DNA of 64,000 bases from Bimuria novae-zelandiae CBS 107.79 (Eukaryota > Ascomycota > Dothideomycetes > Pleosporales > Didymosphaeriaceae), in NCBI GenBank assembly GCA_010015655.1, contig ML976726.1:124001-188000 (forward strand), given 5' to 3'. Position numbers and translations under genes: made by a program. This document shows positions 11,772 to 22,984 of this stretch, one piece after another. Within the stretch, counting starts at the first letter, position 1; the number at the start of each line of letters is the position of its first letter. The notes under the pieces are model-generated. The model ran no database searches, had not been told where the DNA came from, and saw nothing but the letters and a program-made list of their open reading frames with translations.

Positions 11772-14747
11772 AGAGTAGGATCTTTCTTTAGTCTTCCTCT
11801 TAGTTTTTAGTCTGGCATAGTATTTGGCGTTCCTTGTGATCTAGCTAGAATGTTCCGCAACCGTAGTTTGACTCTCCCTCTAGGTGTGTATTTGTCTACT
11901 AACATACGACTTAATCTTAAGATATATCCTAGTTCTGGCGAGTAGAACTTAAACTGCTTATTTATTGTCTTAGAATATCTTATAAATACTCTAACTCTAC
12001 CGCGGTCTATAAGCTTGTCGTGTCGTTAATCTACTAGAATTATCTTAGGGTAGATGTAGGAGTAGCACTTGCTCCCCTATATATAAATGTAATTAATAGA
12101 TAGCGTCTTTCCTATAAAAGCCTCTTTAGGGCTAACTCGCTTACTATTAATTATAGGTCCTGTATTAGTGTAGTTTTATATATACGTGTCGGCTTCCACA
12201 GCTTCGTCCTAGAATTCGATTAGCAAACTAGCGTCCTTAAGTATTACTCTTATATTAGCTTCTGCAGTTTAGATATTCCGCTTAGCTAGTCTATTCTAAT
12301 GTAATAATGTAATTATAGTAGGCTATAGTTTAACTCCCTATATAATTCTCTATTCCTTAACTTATTGCAAGAGTTCTAGAGCGTTATTAGTCCCGGTAGC
12401 TTTAACTTTCTTATTAGTCTAATATTTAATAAAGGTCTTCTAGACTTTAAGTTCCTTTTGTGCGTCTCCCTTCTACTTTATTAAGATAACCTAGTTCTTC
12501 CGCGTGTAGCTATTAATAATAAGGAGAAACCATCGGTTGCCTCGTAAGGATATTAGAAAGGGTCCTGCAACGTCGAACTATACTAGGGCTAGCTTCTTAG
12601 CTTTGTGATCTCGTAGCTAATTAGGGATGCTATTCCTTATCTTTGTTAAGGCGCAGACTTCGCAGATTTCTTTCTTTACTAGGACTCGAATCTTCTTTTA
12701 GAGAGTTGTGACTTCGTGGAGTTTAGTAATCTTTGCGGGTCCTAGGTGTGTAAAGCGTCTGTGGTACAGTAAGTATCTCTCCTTTTCACCAGCCTCGAGT
12801 TCGGAATTAGCTGGTGTGTAAAGGACTTCTGTATCTGGGGCTGGTGCATAGCGTTCTGTGCCTGGAAATACTATCTCTTTGTATCCATCTGTAATGTGTG
12901 ACACTACGTAGAGGCCATTGTTTATAGTTGCTTTAATAATCGTCTTCTTCCCTAATTTAAAGGATAGTGTGTAGGAATTAAAATAACCCTTTAGGCCTAC
13001 TGCACAAATTCGTCTCCCTAATAGTAAATTAACCCCGAGGTTAGGTACTAGTAGTATATCTAAAAGCTATGTTAAAGATCTATCCTTATAAACTATTTAG
13101 GCTTCTTCTTTCCAGTCTGCGTATAATTCTCCCCCTCTAACCTAAACAAGTCTCCGCTTAATCTTAAGTATTTATCTAAATAGCGAGGGTTAGTTAGACA
13201 TGTGTGAGGAGGCGCCAGTGTCGCCAGCCCAGGTGGATAGAGAGGCCTTACCAAGGATGTCTTTAGAGAGATAATATGTCTTAATTTCCTTATCTTCTAA
13301 GTCTAAGGTATTAGTTAATATCTCTAGCTCTAACTCTAATCTAACTTCTTCGGCTCTATATGCTTTGCTAGTCTTGTTGTTAAGTTTCCCGGGCTTAACA
13401 AGCAGCTTAGGTAGCTTTATAAAGGACTTCTTCTTCTTCTTCTTCTTTTCCCTCTTAGCTTTGTATTCTCTCAGGAGCTTTCGAGCCTTTACTAGTTTTA
13501 AATAGTCTTAAATGTAGTAAGGTTTGTCGCAGAGGTAGCACTCGATAATAGGCGTAGGACTTAGTTTAGAGTTTAGTGACAGGTCCCTACTGCCTCGTTT
13601 GTGCGGCGGAATGTACTTATAGGCTTTCCTAAATGCTAGAAGAGCTTGCTTGTTAGCGTCTTACTAGTCTCGGACCTCCTTCTCTTCCAGGAACTTAAGC
13701 TTTTGTTTAATAATAAGGTTAAGCTAGGCGTTTAAGGTGTTAATTATAGTCCTAAACCTTGTTAGGAGTAATCTTATAAGGATAAGTAGTAGTGCTAAGT
13801 CTTTATAGGCTCTATTAGTGTTAGCGTCTACTAATACGAGCTTACGTTAGTAATCCTTTAGCTTTTCCTATAATCTAATAATTATGCTCTTAGAATTGAA
13901 TATAAATGTCTAGATCCTAATTATGTACATGTTAGTAGCTATAGCGTTAGTTTGGGTGTACTTCTTACGCAAGTAAGACCAGAACTAGAAGGTAGTATTA
14001 TACTTATTAATAAGGGCCTAGTTATTATCGCTAAAGGATCTAAATAAGAGGTTAATTACGGTAGCTTTGTCCTCTAGGTACTTGTCTCTCTTGTTAATAT
14101 TAATGCGGGCCTTAGCAGTCTTGTCTGCGATATCTAGTCCTTTTATAGTATCTAATAGATCTCTAGTTATAGTAATTTTATAGTGTTCCTCTAGGCTCTT
14201 CTTGCACACGTAGAAGACTCTCTTTCCTCTTAGCTTAATTTTGTTCTAGCGGAACCAAGCATTATAATTCTCAGCTATAAGCTTAGGAATCTTCTATTCT
14301 TCCCTCTCTTCAGCCATCGTGTGTGTTCGGGTGTGATAAGGCTCATACGTGCTAGTTGCAGGCGGTGGAGGCGATGCGGACAGCGAGGCAGGCGAGGCAG
14401 GCAGGCGGTGCTAGCGGTGCTAACGATGCTAGCGATGTAGGCGATGCGGGCGATATTTGCGAATAATATGCTACAGGTAGGGTAGTCGTTGTCGGTTCTT
14501 AGGCGTAAAGAAGATAAGTAGATATGTTACGTGTTAACCACGTTGCACATGGCTTCTAGTAATTATGTTTAATTCCTGCTTAAATCTAAGTCCTCGCGAC
14601 TTTAGTAGGTGTTTAATTCCTTTCGCGAATCGTAGCTAGGTCCTTCGCGACCTTAGTAGTAATTTAATTCCTTCTTAAATCTAAGTCCTGCGCGACTCTA
14701 GTAGGATTAAAATAATAACGTTAGTTTTAGCAATTAGGCTTATAACC

Positions 14748-14971
14748 TATTAAATTAAGGTCCCTCTAGTAGCATAACTACTATAGATAACTAAGTAGGA
14801 GGAGGGACAAGGCGGGGTGGCTGTAATGTATTATATTAACTCTCCTATTATGTTATTCCTCTTCCGTGTAAACAGTAACGAGGACGCTATAGTCAGCCGT
14901 GCCTCCCTTACACAGTAGGCACTACGGCCCTTCCTTCCACCAACCTGGAATGAACCCACATATTCTTAACA
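14748..14971 (-). repeat. Copia-2 5' LTR (right copy)
   Basis: 224 bp, partner of 9,416-9,639, upstream of gag on the coding strand. The adjacent inner sequence (GGTTATAAGCC on the minus strand) is the candidate primer-binding site. Confidence 0.92.
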
Positions 14972-14976
14972 ATACT

Positions 14977-16739
14977 TAATATTAGATGCTTTAGTAATTA
15001 TACTTAGTATGCACCTAATACACGGATATAAAAACTTAATTTTAAGAAGTTAACTATTACTAATAATTATAGTGGTAGGCTTAATGTTAGCTAAAGGTGG
15101 TAAAAAAAGTAATAAAGTAGTAAAAGTAGCTTTAAGCATACGACGCTTAGCCGTAGCTTACTTAGCTTTATAAATATTCTTAATATGCTACTTTTTTTAT
15201 ACTAAACTTTTTCTTTAGTAGCTTACTTTGCGCGAAGTGCCTCTTCCTTATTAAGGTACTTTATAAAAGGTTAACTATAAGGAGCCTTAAAAATAAGTTA
15301 GCATAAGTTTAGAAGCTTCTAAAAAAACGCTTACTATATTAATTATAATATAAATAGTATAATATATACGGAACTAGGGAGGAAAGGCCTTATAAGATTA
15401 AGTATTATAAGTAAAGTAATATAAGGATAAAGAATTTATGATAATAAAGAAAGACTTTTTATAGTTAGCGTAAGTGTTTACATTTTTATTTTTTACGTTA
15501 CTATCCTGTAACACGTTATTAAGATATTACTTTTATAAATAAAAGGCGTATACTTGTCTACCTTACTAGTAGCGTGCTCGCCTATCTTACTAGTAGCGCA
15601 CTTTTCATAAAAAGCTAAGCTTTATTTAAGTAAGTAACTCTTACGGGTAAGAATATTATAGGCATTTTAAAGACTAAAAAGGCGTTTTATATAAGCTTTT
15701 TAGAGCCTTACTTACGCGCAGGCTTATTACTATTATAACTTACTTAGGAGGTGTATTATGTATTATAAATATAAGACTTAGCCTAGCCTTACGTGAGCTC
15801 GCCAAGATTTGCGAGCTTACGTAAGACACTTAGGTATATAGTAAGCTTCTTAGCTTGATTTTCCTGATGATAGGCATTACTCTCCAGCTCACTTTTATTC
15901 AACAGTAATCTTATTTACCTAAGAAAGGAAGTTAAGAAGGAATTTAAAAAATTTAAAAACTATTAAGAATAATAAGGGAACAAAATAGTTCCTATAATAA
16001 TAAGGGATGACCCTTACGAAACAAAGAAGCTTTAGAAATAAACTAAAAAGAAAAAGAAAAAAGGAACTAGGTAAAAGGGGTATCTTTAGCTACTAAGAAA
16101 ATAGTAAAGCCTTTTTTATTAATATCTAGATCTTCTTCTTCACTATCTAATATACTACTAAGATTAAGAAAGCTATTATCCTGCGTACTTAGGCGCTTTT
16201 TAATTATAATAGCCTAAAGCTACTAGCGTAAGCCCTAGTAGGCTTAAGTAAGTATATTGGCTCACGTAAGGACATCAACTGTGACTTAAAAACTATTTAT
16301 TATAATACCCTTATCTACTACTATAAACTTACTAAAGAGCTATATGATATTAGCTTTAAAAGATAGCTTTAGTATCTAAAAGGAACTTATAGAAGTGTTT
16401 TAACACTTTTAATAAAATACTTTAAAGTTAGTAACATTAACTCAAAAAAATTTAATTAGAACAGTAATGTGCTCTAAAAGCTAAATAGCTTTAAAAAAAA
16501 GTAATGAGGCCTAAAGTAGTAGTATTCTTGCTCTTAAAGTGGATATAGTAATTCACAATAGTAACTTTATAAGTAGAATAAAACGCGTTAAGGTTAGTAA
16601 AAAAGGCCTTTAACTTTTAACAACTTTTTAAAACTTTATTCGTAAGGTAGCCTATACTAATAATTATAATATTAGTAAACATTTATAACTAACTTTATCA
16701 AGGGCAGGCTAAATTTAAATAAAGGATAAAGTTAGTAAA
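14977..16739. other. RIP-degraded, TA-rich sequence of unknown origin
   Basis: Very TA-rich sequence with stops in all frames. It would join the sequence left of Copia-2 if that element were removed, so it is probably the rest of the element Copia-2 landed in. It contains an interrupted palindrome at 15,788-15,825, and the 12-mer CCTTACGTGAGC (15,787-15,798) recurs inverted at 16,260-16,271. No domain is recognised. Confidence 0.5.
15788..15825. repeat. Interrupted palindrome (15-bp arms, 8-bp spacer)
   Basis: Arms CTTACGTGAGCTCGC (15,788-15,802) and GCGAGCTTACGTAAG (15,811-15,825) are inverted copies with one mismatch. GCTCACGTAAGG at 16,260-16,271 is an inverted copy of part of the first arm, about 470 bp away. 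It could be the end of a small non-autonomous inverted-repeat element; I found no clear target duplication. Confidence 0.6.
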
Positions 16740-17550
16740 GCATAAGCTAAAATTATCTAAAATAAGTTAGACCATAGTATACTTATCTACTATAGCTATT
16801 AAGCTTATAGGTATAGTACTGCTCGCAGGATACCGTCTTGCCTACGAGCAACTACTAATAGACGCGTTTATAAGTAACGTAATTAATATACTAGCGCTTA
16901 ATTGTCACGCTTAGTAAAATTAGGCCCTAAAAGCTAAGCTTATTAATTTATCGAGTGCGTACACCTAGGCTAATAAATAACTAAAAAGGTGATTAGAAAA
17001 GTAAAGAGATAAGTTAAAAGGTAAGAAAAAATAAAACAAAAATGAAAAAAAAAAGTCTAAAATCTACTTTGCGAGCTTTAAAAAAACTTAATTTTTAATA
17101 AGCTAACTAAGGAAAATTACGCTAGCGTTAAAAATAATAGATTTATTTTTAAAAAGTTTAAATTTTTCTAAGTTAGCAGATAAGTAATTATCTTAGGAAT
17201 ATGGCTTTCTATATTATATTATTAAAATTAATAGTACGCTTTTAATACTTAAAAGTCCTTACTATGCGAGTGTTACGCAAAAAACTAATTATTTTATTAA
17301 AATAAAAAAAGTACTTAAGTTATAAAGTTAGAAAAGACTAGGCTAAAAGTAAGACGTTATAGTACACGAAGTTAAGATAAGAAAAAAGAAAATATAAAAA
17401 AGTAAAGTTTAAAAGCTAGGTAAAAAGTAATTTTATATATATAATAATAAGTAAACGCACTAGCGCGATTATACTGTTATAATAACTACTTATAGTAAGA
17501 ATATAAAATTAGATATGCGAGAACAAATGTAGTAAAAAGTTTATAATAAT
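16740..17550 (+). pseudogene. Possible Lys/Glu-rich coding relic, unidentified
   Basis: A plus-strand frame has coding-like composition despite stops: a hydrophobic helix-like stretch (IKLIGIVLLAGYRLAYEQLL, near 16,800) followed by a long charged, coiled-coil-like segment (near 16,980-17,070). I do not recognise the family. It may be part of a transposon protein. Low certainty; RIP-degraded noncoding DNA cannot be excluded. Confidence 0.3.
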
Positions 17551-18310
17551 ACAATAATTATAAGTAGATAATAAAATAATTATATAGCTATATAGTAGAA
17601 TAAGACGAGGAGATTTTTCTATACCCCTAATAAAGAAAAAGAAGGTATATAATAGGCTACGCCTAGTTATTACTTTAAATATTTAACCGTTAGTTTTGCA
17701 AACCCTAGATATATAAGTTTAACGCCTAAAGCTTAACTTTAGAATTTTTATTAAATTTATAAGTATTCTTCTAGCACTTTTGGCTCCTTGAAAACCTAGC
17801 CCCTTACCCATAATTCTTAATCCTATTAGCTTTCTTAGATAATTTATACTATTATTATATAAAAGATGCTACTATAGCACGAAAACGAGAGGTTTTATAA
17901 AGCTCTTATAAATAAAATAAAAAGCGTCCTTAACATAGAAAACCACTTTTACATAAAGCACAACAGGAATATAATAGTAGTATAAGTTTTTACTCTTCTA
18001 TAATGGTTTAACAGGCTCATAAACCCTAAGCTTAAAAGAATACTAATAAGGAGACTCTATAACTTTAAAAGTTAAAAAAGTAAAAGGTAAAGGAGCTTTA
18101 AAAGTATGAAAAATAAGCTATACTTAAAAAAAAGCGTAATTATAATTAGTAATAAAAATTTACGCTTTTAATAATATTAAGCTAAGGTCTATAAGGATAA
18201 GAAGACGCGTATTATAAAGTACTTCTAATTAAATTGTCTACCTCTCTTTTTTACTCCTGTAAAAAACCTAGTATCTGTAGCACCTATATCGCGCTGTAAA
18301 GCTTTATAAG
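17551..18310. other. TA-rich end of the transposon block
   Basis: TA-rich sequence without a recognised element. At about 18,310 the composition changes within tens of bases to that of normal gene-bearing DNA. The edge carries the imperfect inverted pair GGCATCGCC / GGGCGTTGCC (about 18,321-18,343). Confidence 0.5.
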
Positions 18311-18449
18311 TTATATAGCAGGCATCGCCAAAAGTGGGCGTTGCCTAGGACCGTGCGTTGCTTGGTGGATCACGTTATCAGCGAATACAACAACCTCGAG
18401 ATCCTCAACCGAAAGCTCGTTTCGTCAACGCACAACACCACCACGGCGC

Positions 18450-19482
18450 TCACAGACCGTTTACCCCGACCTTCAAAAAATCAGGATCCTGCTCGATCCT
18501 CTCCCTAATAGGCCCGCTCTTCAACTCTTCAACATCCCACTCCGTCCACACAAACCGCCCGTGCAGGAACGCCGCCTCCACAGACGCAAGCCAAACCGCA
18601 AATTGCCCCGGAAGCTCCGCTACACAATCATCAGCAACGGTTCTCCACACCTTGTAGACGCGAGGCACAAGACTCACCGCTATTGAACGCATACGCGTCC
18701 TCTTTCCACCCCTCCTTTCTCGTGGCCTGCGTGAACACGCCACCGGGGTTAAAATTGACGACATGCATCTTCTCAGCCGGCGTGTCTTGCGCGATGAGCT
18801 GCATGGCGAGTGAAGCTGCGTTCTTCGTTAGCCCGTAGGCAGGCTTCTCAGCTGTGATGCGGTGGTCGTGGATGGCGAAGGTGGATACGTTGATGAGGAC
18901 CTAACAAACCCCGAATTAACATAAACACTTCTCCATGATACCATACCTGGTAGGTATACGAACCTTGGGCCCTGGAACACCCTGTCCTTGCTGCTTATAG
19001 AACCGCTCCGCCCACTGCAACTGCGCGCGGACATTCGCATCAAAGTCTTTCCACACCTCCGCCGCCCCGTTCTCGAGGAGCGGAACGGCTTTCGGGATTT
19101 TCACCGCGTTGAGGACCAGCACGTCAACGGTCGTACCCTGCCCCTCAAGCGTGTTCCATAGCTCGTCGACGGCTTTGGCGTCGAACACGTCGCAAACGAG
19201 TCCTACCGCTTCGCCCTGGCCGTTGGTAGCAGTCGTCAGCTGGGCGGCGGCGTCCTCGGTCGCTTCAGCGCGGCGGCCCGTCACGAAGACTTTGCGGGCG
19301 GAGGCCTGCAGGAAAGCTTCGGCGATGGCGTATCCGATTCCTGAGTTTCCTCCGGTTACGAGGACGGTCTTTCGGGTTTGGGAGAGCTCCGGACGCGATG
19401 GGGAGATGGAGGGGTAGGGGGTGCGGTGGAAGGACTTGGTCAGGGTCCATGCTATGCCCTTGTTGGTTTCTACGGTGGACAT
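18450..19482 (-). CDS. Short-chain dehydrogenase/reductase (SDR)
   Basis: Three exons: 19482-18964, 18900-18678 and 18619-18450, with introns of 63 and 58 nt. The spliced frame is 304 codons (303 aa). The N-terminal Rossmann motif TGGNSGIG is at about residues 43-50. The exon 2 start gives the strand VLINVS. The catalytic Tyr and Lys are in YGLTKNAA. A proline/glycine turn (NFNPGGVF) follows, as in classical SDRs. These enzymes oxidise or reduce alcohol/carbonyl substrates with NAD(P)(H), usually in the cytosol. The substrate cannot be read from the sequence. It is the outermost gene of the catabolic cluster, next to the TA-rich transposon block, and is transcribed like the transporter and polyol dehydrogenase genes. 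The start is an ATG with no in-frame alternative upstream that I could support. Confidence 0.9.
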
Positions 19483-20389
19483 TTTGTATAGGGGAAGGAG
19501 GAGAGTGTGGACGGTTTAGATAGGGGTGGGAAGACTAGGTTGATAAAGGGCGTGGTTGAGCTGGAGGCCGGATGCAGGAGTTTGAGAGAATTGATGTTGT
19601 GAATATGGGTGTATCTACCACCCTTTTATAAATTTTGGGGTTCGGGAGTCAAAGGTAGACATCAGCAAGCGTTGTGTAGCTAGGGTTCATCTTTCCCGCA
19701 CCGCTACCCGCACACTGCGGACGCATAGCGGAAGACCCACTTTTTTCCGCAGGTAGCACATTGGGCCCGCATACACATACTTTCCGTATTAGCTAGCTAA
19801 CAAACACACTCCGCACACTGTGTTGCCAAAATCTCATCAGTCTTCACAGAAGCGGACGAAAAACGATTCGTTTCAGGTGCGCGAACGGTGTGAGTGAGAT
19901 TGATGCTCCGCTGGCGGAGTTTAAGCACCTCTTGGACTACACTCCGCATTCCATAAATGCCCACGCAGCGCCAAGAAACATACCCTACAAAACAGTCAAA
20001 GCAGCGAAAAATCTTGGCTCATTTGCCTATAGTTGTTGGGCTTGCTGGGGCCAAGCCTATTGATGCGCTGAGTGCTGATGAGGGTAAGCGGACGAAAGCA
20101 ACCCGCGGACAAGTGCAGTGCGGAGCGTAGATATCAAGCACAATTTTCTTCACACGAGCGCGCTATACGATCAATATTGTATCTCCAGCTTCCGCAAAGA
20201 CGAGTTTTGGGATACACTCATGAGTGACTCTTTCACTCCGCTCCGCCATGAGCTCAAGGGCGGATTCCTAAAGGCCAATGTGCTCTTCCAAGTAAGATGA
20301 TCCAGACGGGAGCTCCCGAACAGGGGTCTTGCTTTCGAAAGATCGGGCTCTCATACGCATTCATACTATTATACTGATTTCATATCATA
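19483..20389. other. Intergenic region upstream of the SDR gene
   Basis: About 0.9 kb between the SDR start and the 3' end of the transporter gene. It must hold the SDR promoter and the transporter terminator. Around 19,690-19,830 there are several repeated GCGGA/TCCGC-like words. I see no gene, and the short open frame at 20,118-20,300 has no coding character. Confidence 0.5.
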
Positions 20390-22106
20390 TTACATGGACT
20401 CCTTCTCCTTGACAGACTCACCCATAGCCTGTGCATCAGTCCGATACTCCTTGAACTTCCTCGCCGGAACCCTCTTGATAAACATCTCATCGAGCTCCTC
20501 ATAAGTTCTACCCGCCGTCTCAGGCTGGTAGAACCACAAGTACACCAAACAAATAACGGCCAAGCCACCAAAAATAAACCCCAGTTTACCGCCCAAGTTG
20601 AGCTTATCAGGGTTGAAGAGGTACGGCAGAACAAAGGACCACATAGTATTCAAAGCGTTCTGAAGCGCGAGACCAATAGCGATGGTCTTGATACGCAGCC
20701 GCGAAGTCGCCACCTCGCAGACAATCGTGTACGCAGTAGCTCCGATGGTGACGTTATACCACCAGCAGTACACCAAAATCATGCTGACAGCGGCTTTGGA
20801 ACCTTCAGATGTCTCCGGCACGGCGCAGCCAGCCATGACGAACAGGATAACAGTGAGGACCATGAGGCCGCAGAAAGTGAGATTGCGGCGCCCAACGCGG
20901 TCGACAAGGTACCACGACATGACGTTCCCGACCAAGGAGATGACCTGCTGGACTATCTGCAGCTTGAAGCTCATAGCGGTGGAGAAGCCCGCGAGCTGCA
21001 TGTAATACGTGGAGTAGGAAGCGGCAAAGGCGATGCCAGACAGCGCCTGGATGGAGAGCGGCGCAATGGAGATGATGGTCCGGCGCAGATTGGATTTGCG
21101 GAAGCATTCGAGGTAGGTTACGCCTTCGGTTTCGCGCTTTACTTCCTCGAGCGTGTTGGTGATGAGGGCAAGCTTCTTTTCTGCGTCGGCGCCGTAGCCG
21201 AGGCCTTGGAGGGCTTTGAGGGCGCGCTTGGGACGGTTCTTGCTCACGAGCCACCAGGGGCTCTCAGGCATGAAGAAGATAAATGCAGCGGCAATTGCTG
21301 CGAAACCGTATTGTGCGCAGAAGACTGCTCGGTAGGCCCATCGGTTAGTGTATGTACCGGTTGTATTGACAATGAGGGCTACGGTGAGAGGACCGAAAGT
21401 ATAAGCCAGTGCTGTTAAGCAGGTCAACATGCCACGAAGAGCGAGTGGTGCAATCTGCGAAGGCAAGTCAGTGTCCCATTGCTCAAAAACGTGTAGACCA
21501 TCTTTACCTCTCCAATATATGTAACTGTTACGGATGAAAGAGCGCCTGTAGCGAAACCGTTCAGGAACTTGCCCCCAAAGAAAACCCCGTTGGTGGTTGC
21601 GATGAACTCCATGGTTATTGCAACGAAGGACATAACGAGGCAACTCATGATGACCGCCCGACGGCCAAGCCAGTCCGCCAGCTGACCGCATCCCAATGCG
21701 CCAACGACGGCTCTGTAAACTGTCAGCAAACGCCCCAATGCATCGGATCAACTCAACGAGAGATAACTTACGATGCTACGGGCGCTCCTTGGAAGGCAGA
21801 CTGTCATTTCGCGTCGAGCACATATCCCGTGCTCCCAGAAGCATCTGTGTATGCACGACCAAAATCCTTGCGGAATTCCGGGATGCTGATAACGTTGCCT
21901 GCAGCTTGATTCTCAAAGCTGACGAGCAAGACGCACCACACAGCGTAGATACACCAGGCGCATGCCCAAGGGTACTTGCGGAACGAAGCCAGTTTCCCGA
22001 CTTCATGGTCTTCTTGATTGGCGAGGTGGCCAAGATGAGCTGTGTCTGCGGCCGTCGGCGCAATATATTCATTGACCTCGACTGTGGAAGGCTTTTCCGC
22101 GGCCAT
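20390..22106 (-). pseudogene. MFS sugar transporter (alpha-glucoside/maltose permease type) with in-frame TGA
   Basis: Exons 22106-21772, 21712-21508 and 21454-20390 (introns 59 and 53 nt) give 535 codons, normal for the sugar porter family. Visible motifs: DWLGRR (loop 2-3 signature), PESPWWLV before the central loop, and PETAGRTYEELDEMF after TM12, which point to the fungal alpha-glucoside/hexose branch at the plasma membrane. Oddity: codon 101 is TGA (21,804-21,806), just before QSAF, where relatives as I know them have Trp (K-W-Q-S-A-F). Everything downstream stays open. So it is a recent single-nonsense pseudogene, a read-through case, or a sequence error. No alternative splice of reasonable length removes the TGA. 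Confidence 0.85.
21804..21806 (-). other. Premature TGA codon in the sugar transporter
   Basis: The minus-strand codon between AAA and CAG in exon 1 reads TGA. A single G-to-A change from TGG would create it. The following six bases (TGACAG) do not match the strong TGACTA read-through context. Confidence 0.85.
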
Positions 22107-22984
22107 GGTGACGATGAATGACCAGGAGGAAGATGGTGGGATCCTGGAGATATAGCGAACGACTCAACGAAAGAAGAGATGGTCAAGATGCCCGCCCAAA
22201 ATCTTGGATTCGAACACCAGTGCTGTCGATTCCCCAGATCCTGGAGACGCTTCGCCTTTATACCTGGGGACCAAATGCGGGCCTCCACATAGAGATGATG
22301 TATCGTCATGCACGCCTCGCGTGGTCTTTCCCCCGCTTCAGGAGGAGTTTGCAGGGCATGACCCCGGATCCGGCACTGCAGTGAGGCCCGTGAGCTAGGC
22401 GGTGTCAATTTCGACGAAAACTAGATTGGTCTGGCGATGGTGCCGAGCTAGCCCATAATGTTGACTACCGATGCGAGACCGATTCGTCGAACGTGGGACG
22501 GGACTGCCGAAGTTATCCCGTGGTGAATCGTGTGAAAACCATGGAGGGCTCAATTTGGATCTCAGAAGCGCTCGCGTGACTCATGCTGCATCGTGGCAAT
22601 ATTCCCATGTGGCGTTGAGTTCGCCTGAGAAATGTTGATGTAGGGAAAATGCGAGTGCAGAACCTCGGAATGAATGGGTCTCGAACAATGGTCGCGAGCT
22701 GATATCTGGGTATTTGCGACAGACACTATCTAGGTGGCTCTAGTGCTGAGGTACTCGATCTGGATAAAGGGTTTTCTCATCTATACAGCCTTCGGGTTTG
22801 GGTGGCTTTGGCGATTGGAGTATCAGTGACAACGATTATTTTGTTGTGGAAAGAGGAAAATAGAGAAAATCAACGAGCGATGCTGCAATCTGACGTTCAA
22901 TTCAGTGCACATCACGGAACATTTATTCAAGTGTTGAAGTCCAAAGCAGCTGCAATGGTTCCAATAGACAAGTGTGCAACCCAT
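22107..22984. other. Intergenic region upstream of the transporter
   Basis: About 0.88 kb between the transporter start (22,106) and the end of the polyol dehydrogenase gene (22,985), holding the transporter promoter. Several small open frames cross it on both strands, but none has recognisable content. Confidence 0.5.

Larger units (their letters stand above)
9416..14971 (-). mobile_element. Copia-2: complete RIP-mutated Ty1/Copia LTR retrotransposon
   Basis: 224-bp LTRs at 9,416-9,639 and 14,748-14,971 are flanked by ATACT (9,411-9,415 and 14,972-14,976). All domains are on the minus strand. Gag starts with ATG at 14,317 and includes a UBN2-like region at 14,018-14,209. A CCHC zinc-knuckle start (CYLCDKPYY) is near 13,540. 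The Gag-pre-integrase domain is at 12,698-12,904 (LLYHRRFTHLGPAKITKLHE). The integrase core is near 12,350-12,650, a TELTP-repeat linker at 11,637-11,771, RT with an intact YVDD near 10,630, and RNase H at about 9,700-10,180. A purine run (GAGGGGGAG) precedes the 3' LTR at 9,640-9,648. TAA/TAG codons break the frame. It belongs to a different Copia family from Copia-1. Confidence 0.93.

Noticed and set aside
21804..21828. A very short intron removing the transporter TGA
   Set aside because: The only GT..AG pair around it would give an intron of about 21 nt, far below the 45-nt minimum seen here.
22190..22230. Inverted GTTCGAATCC, resembling a tRNA T loop on the minus strand
   Set aside because: No pairing T stem and no tRNA body around it.
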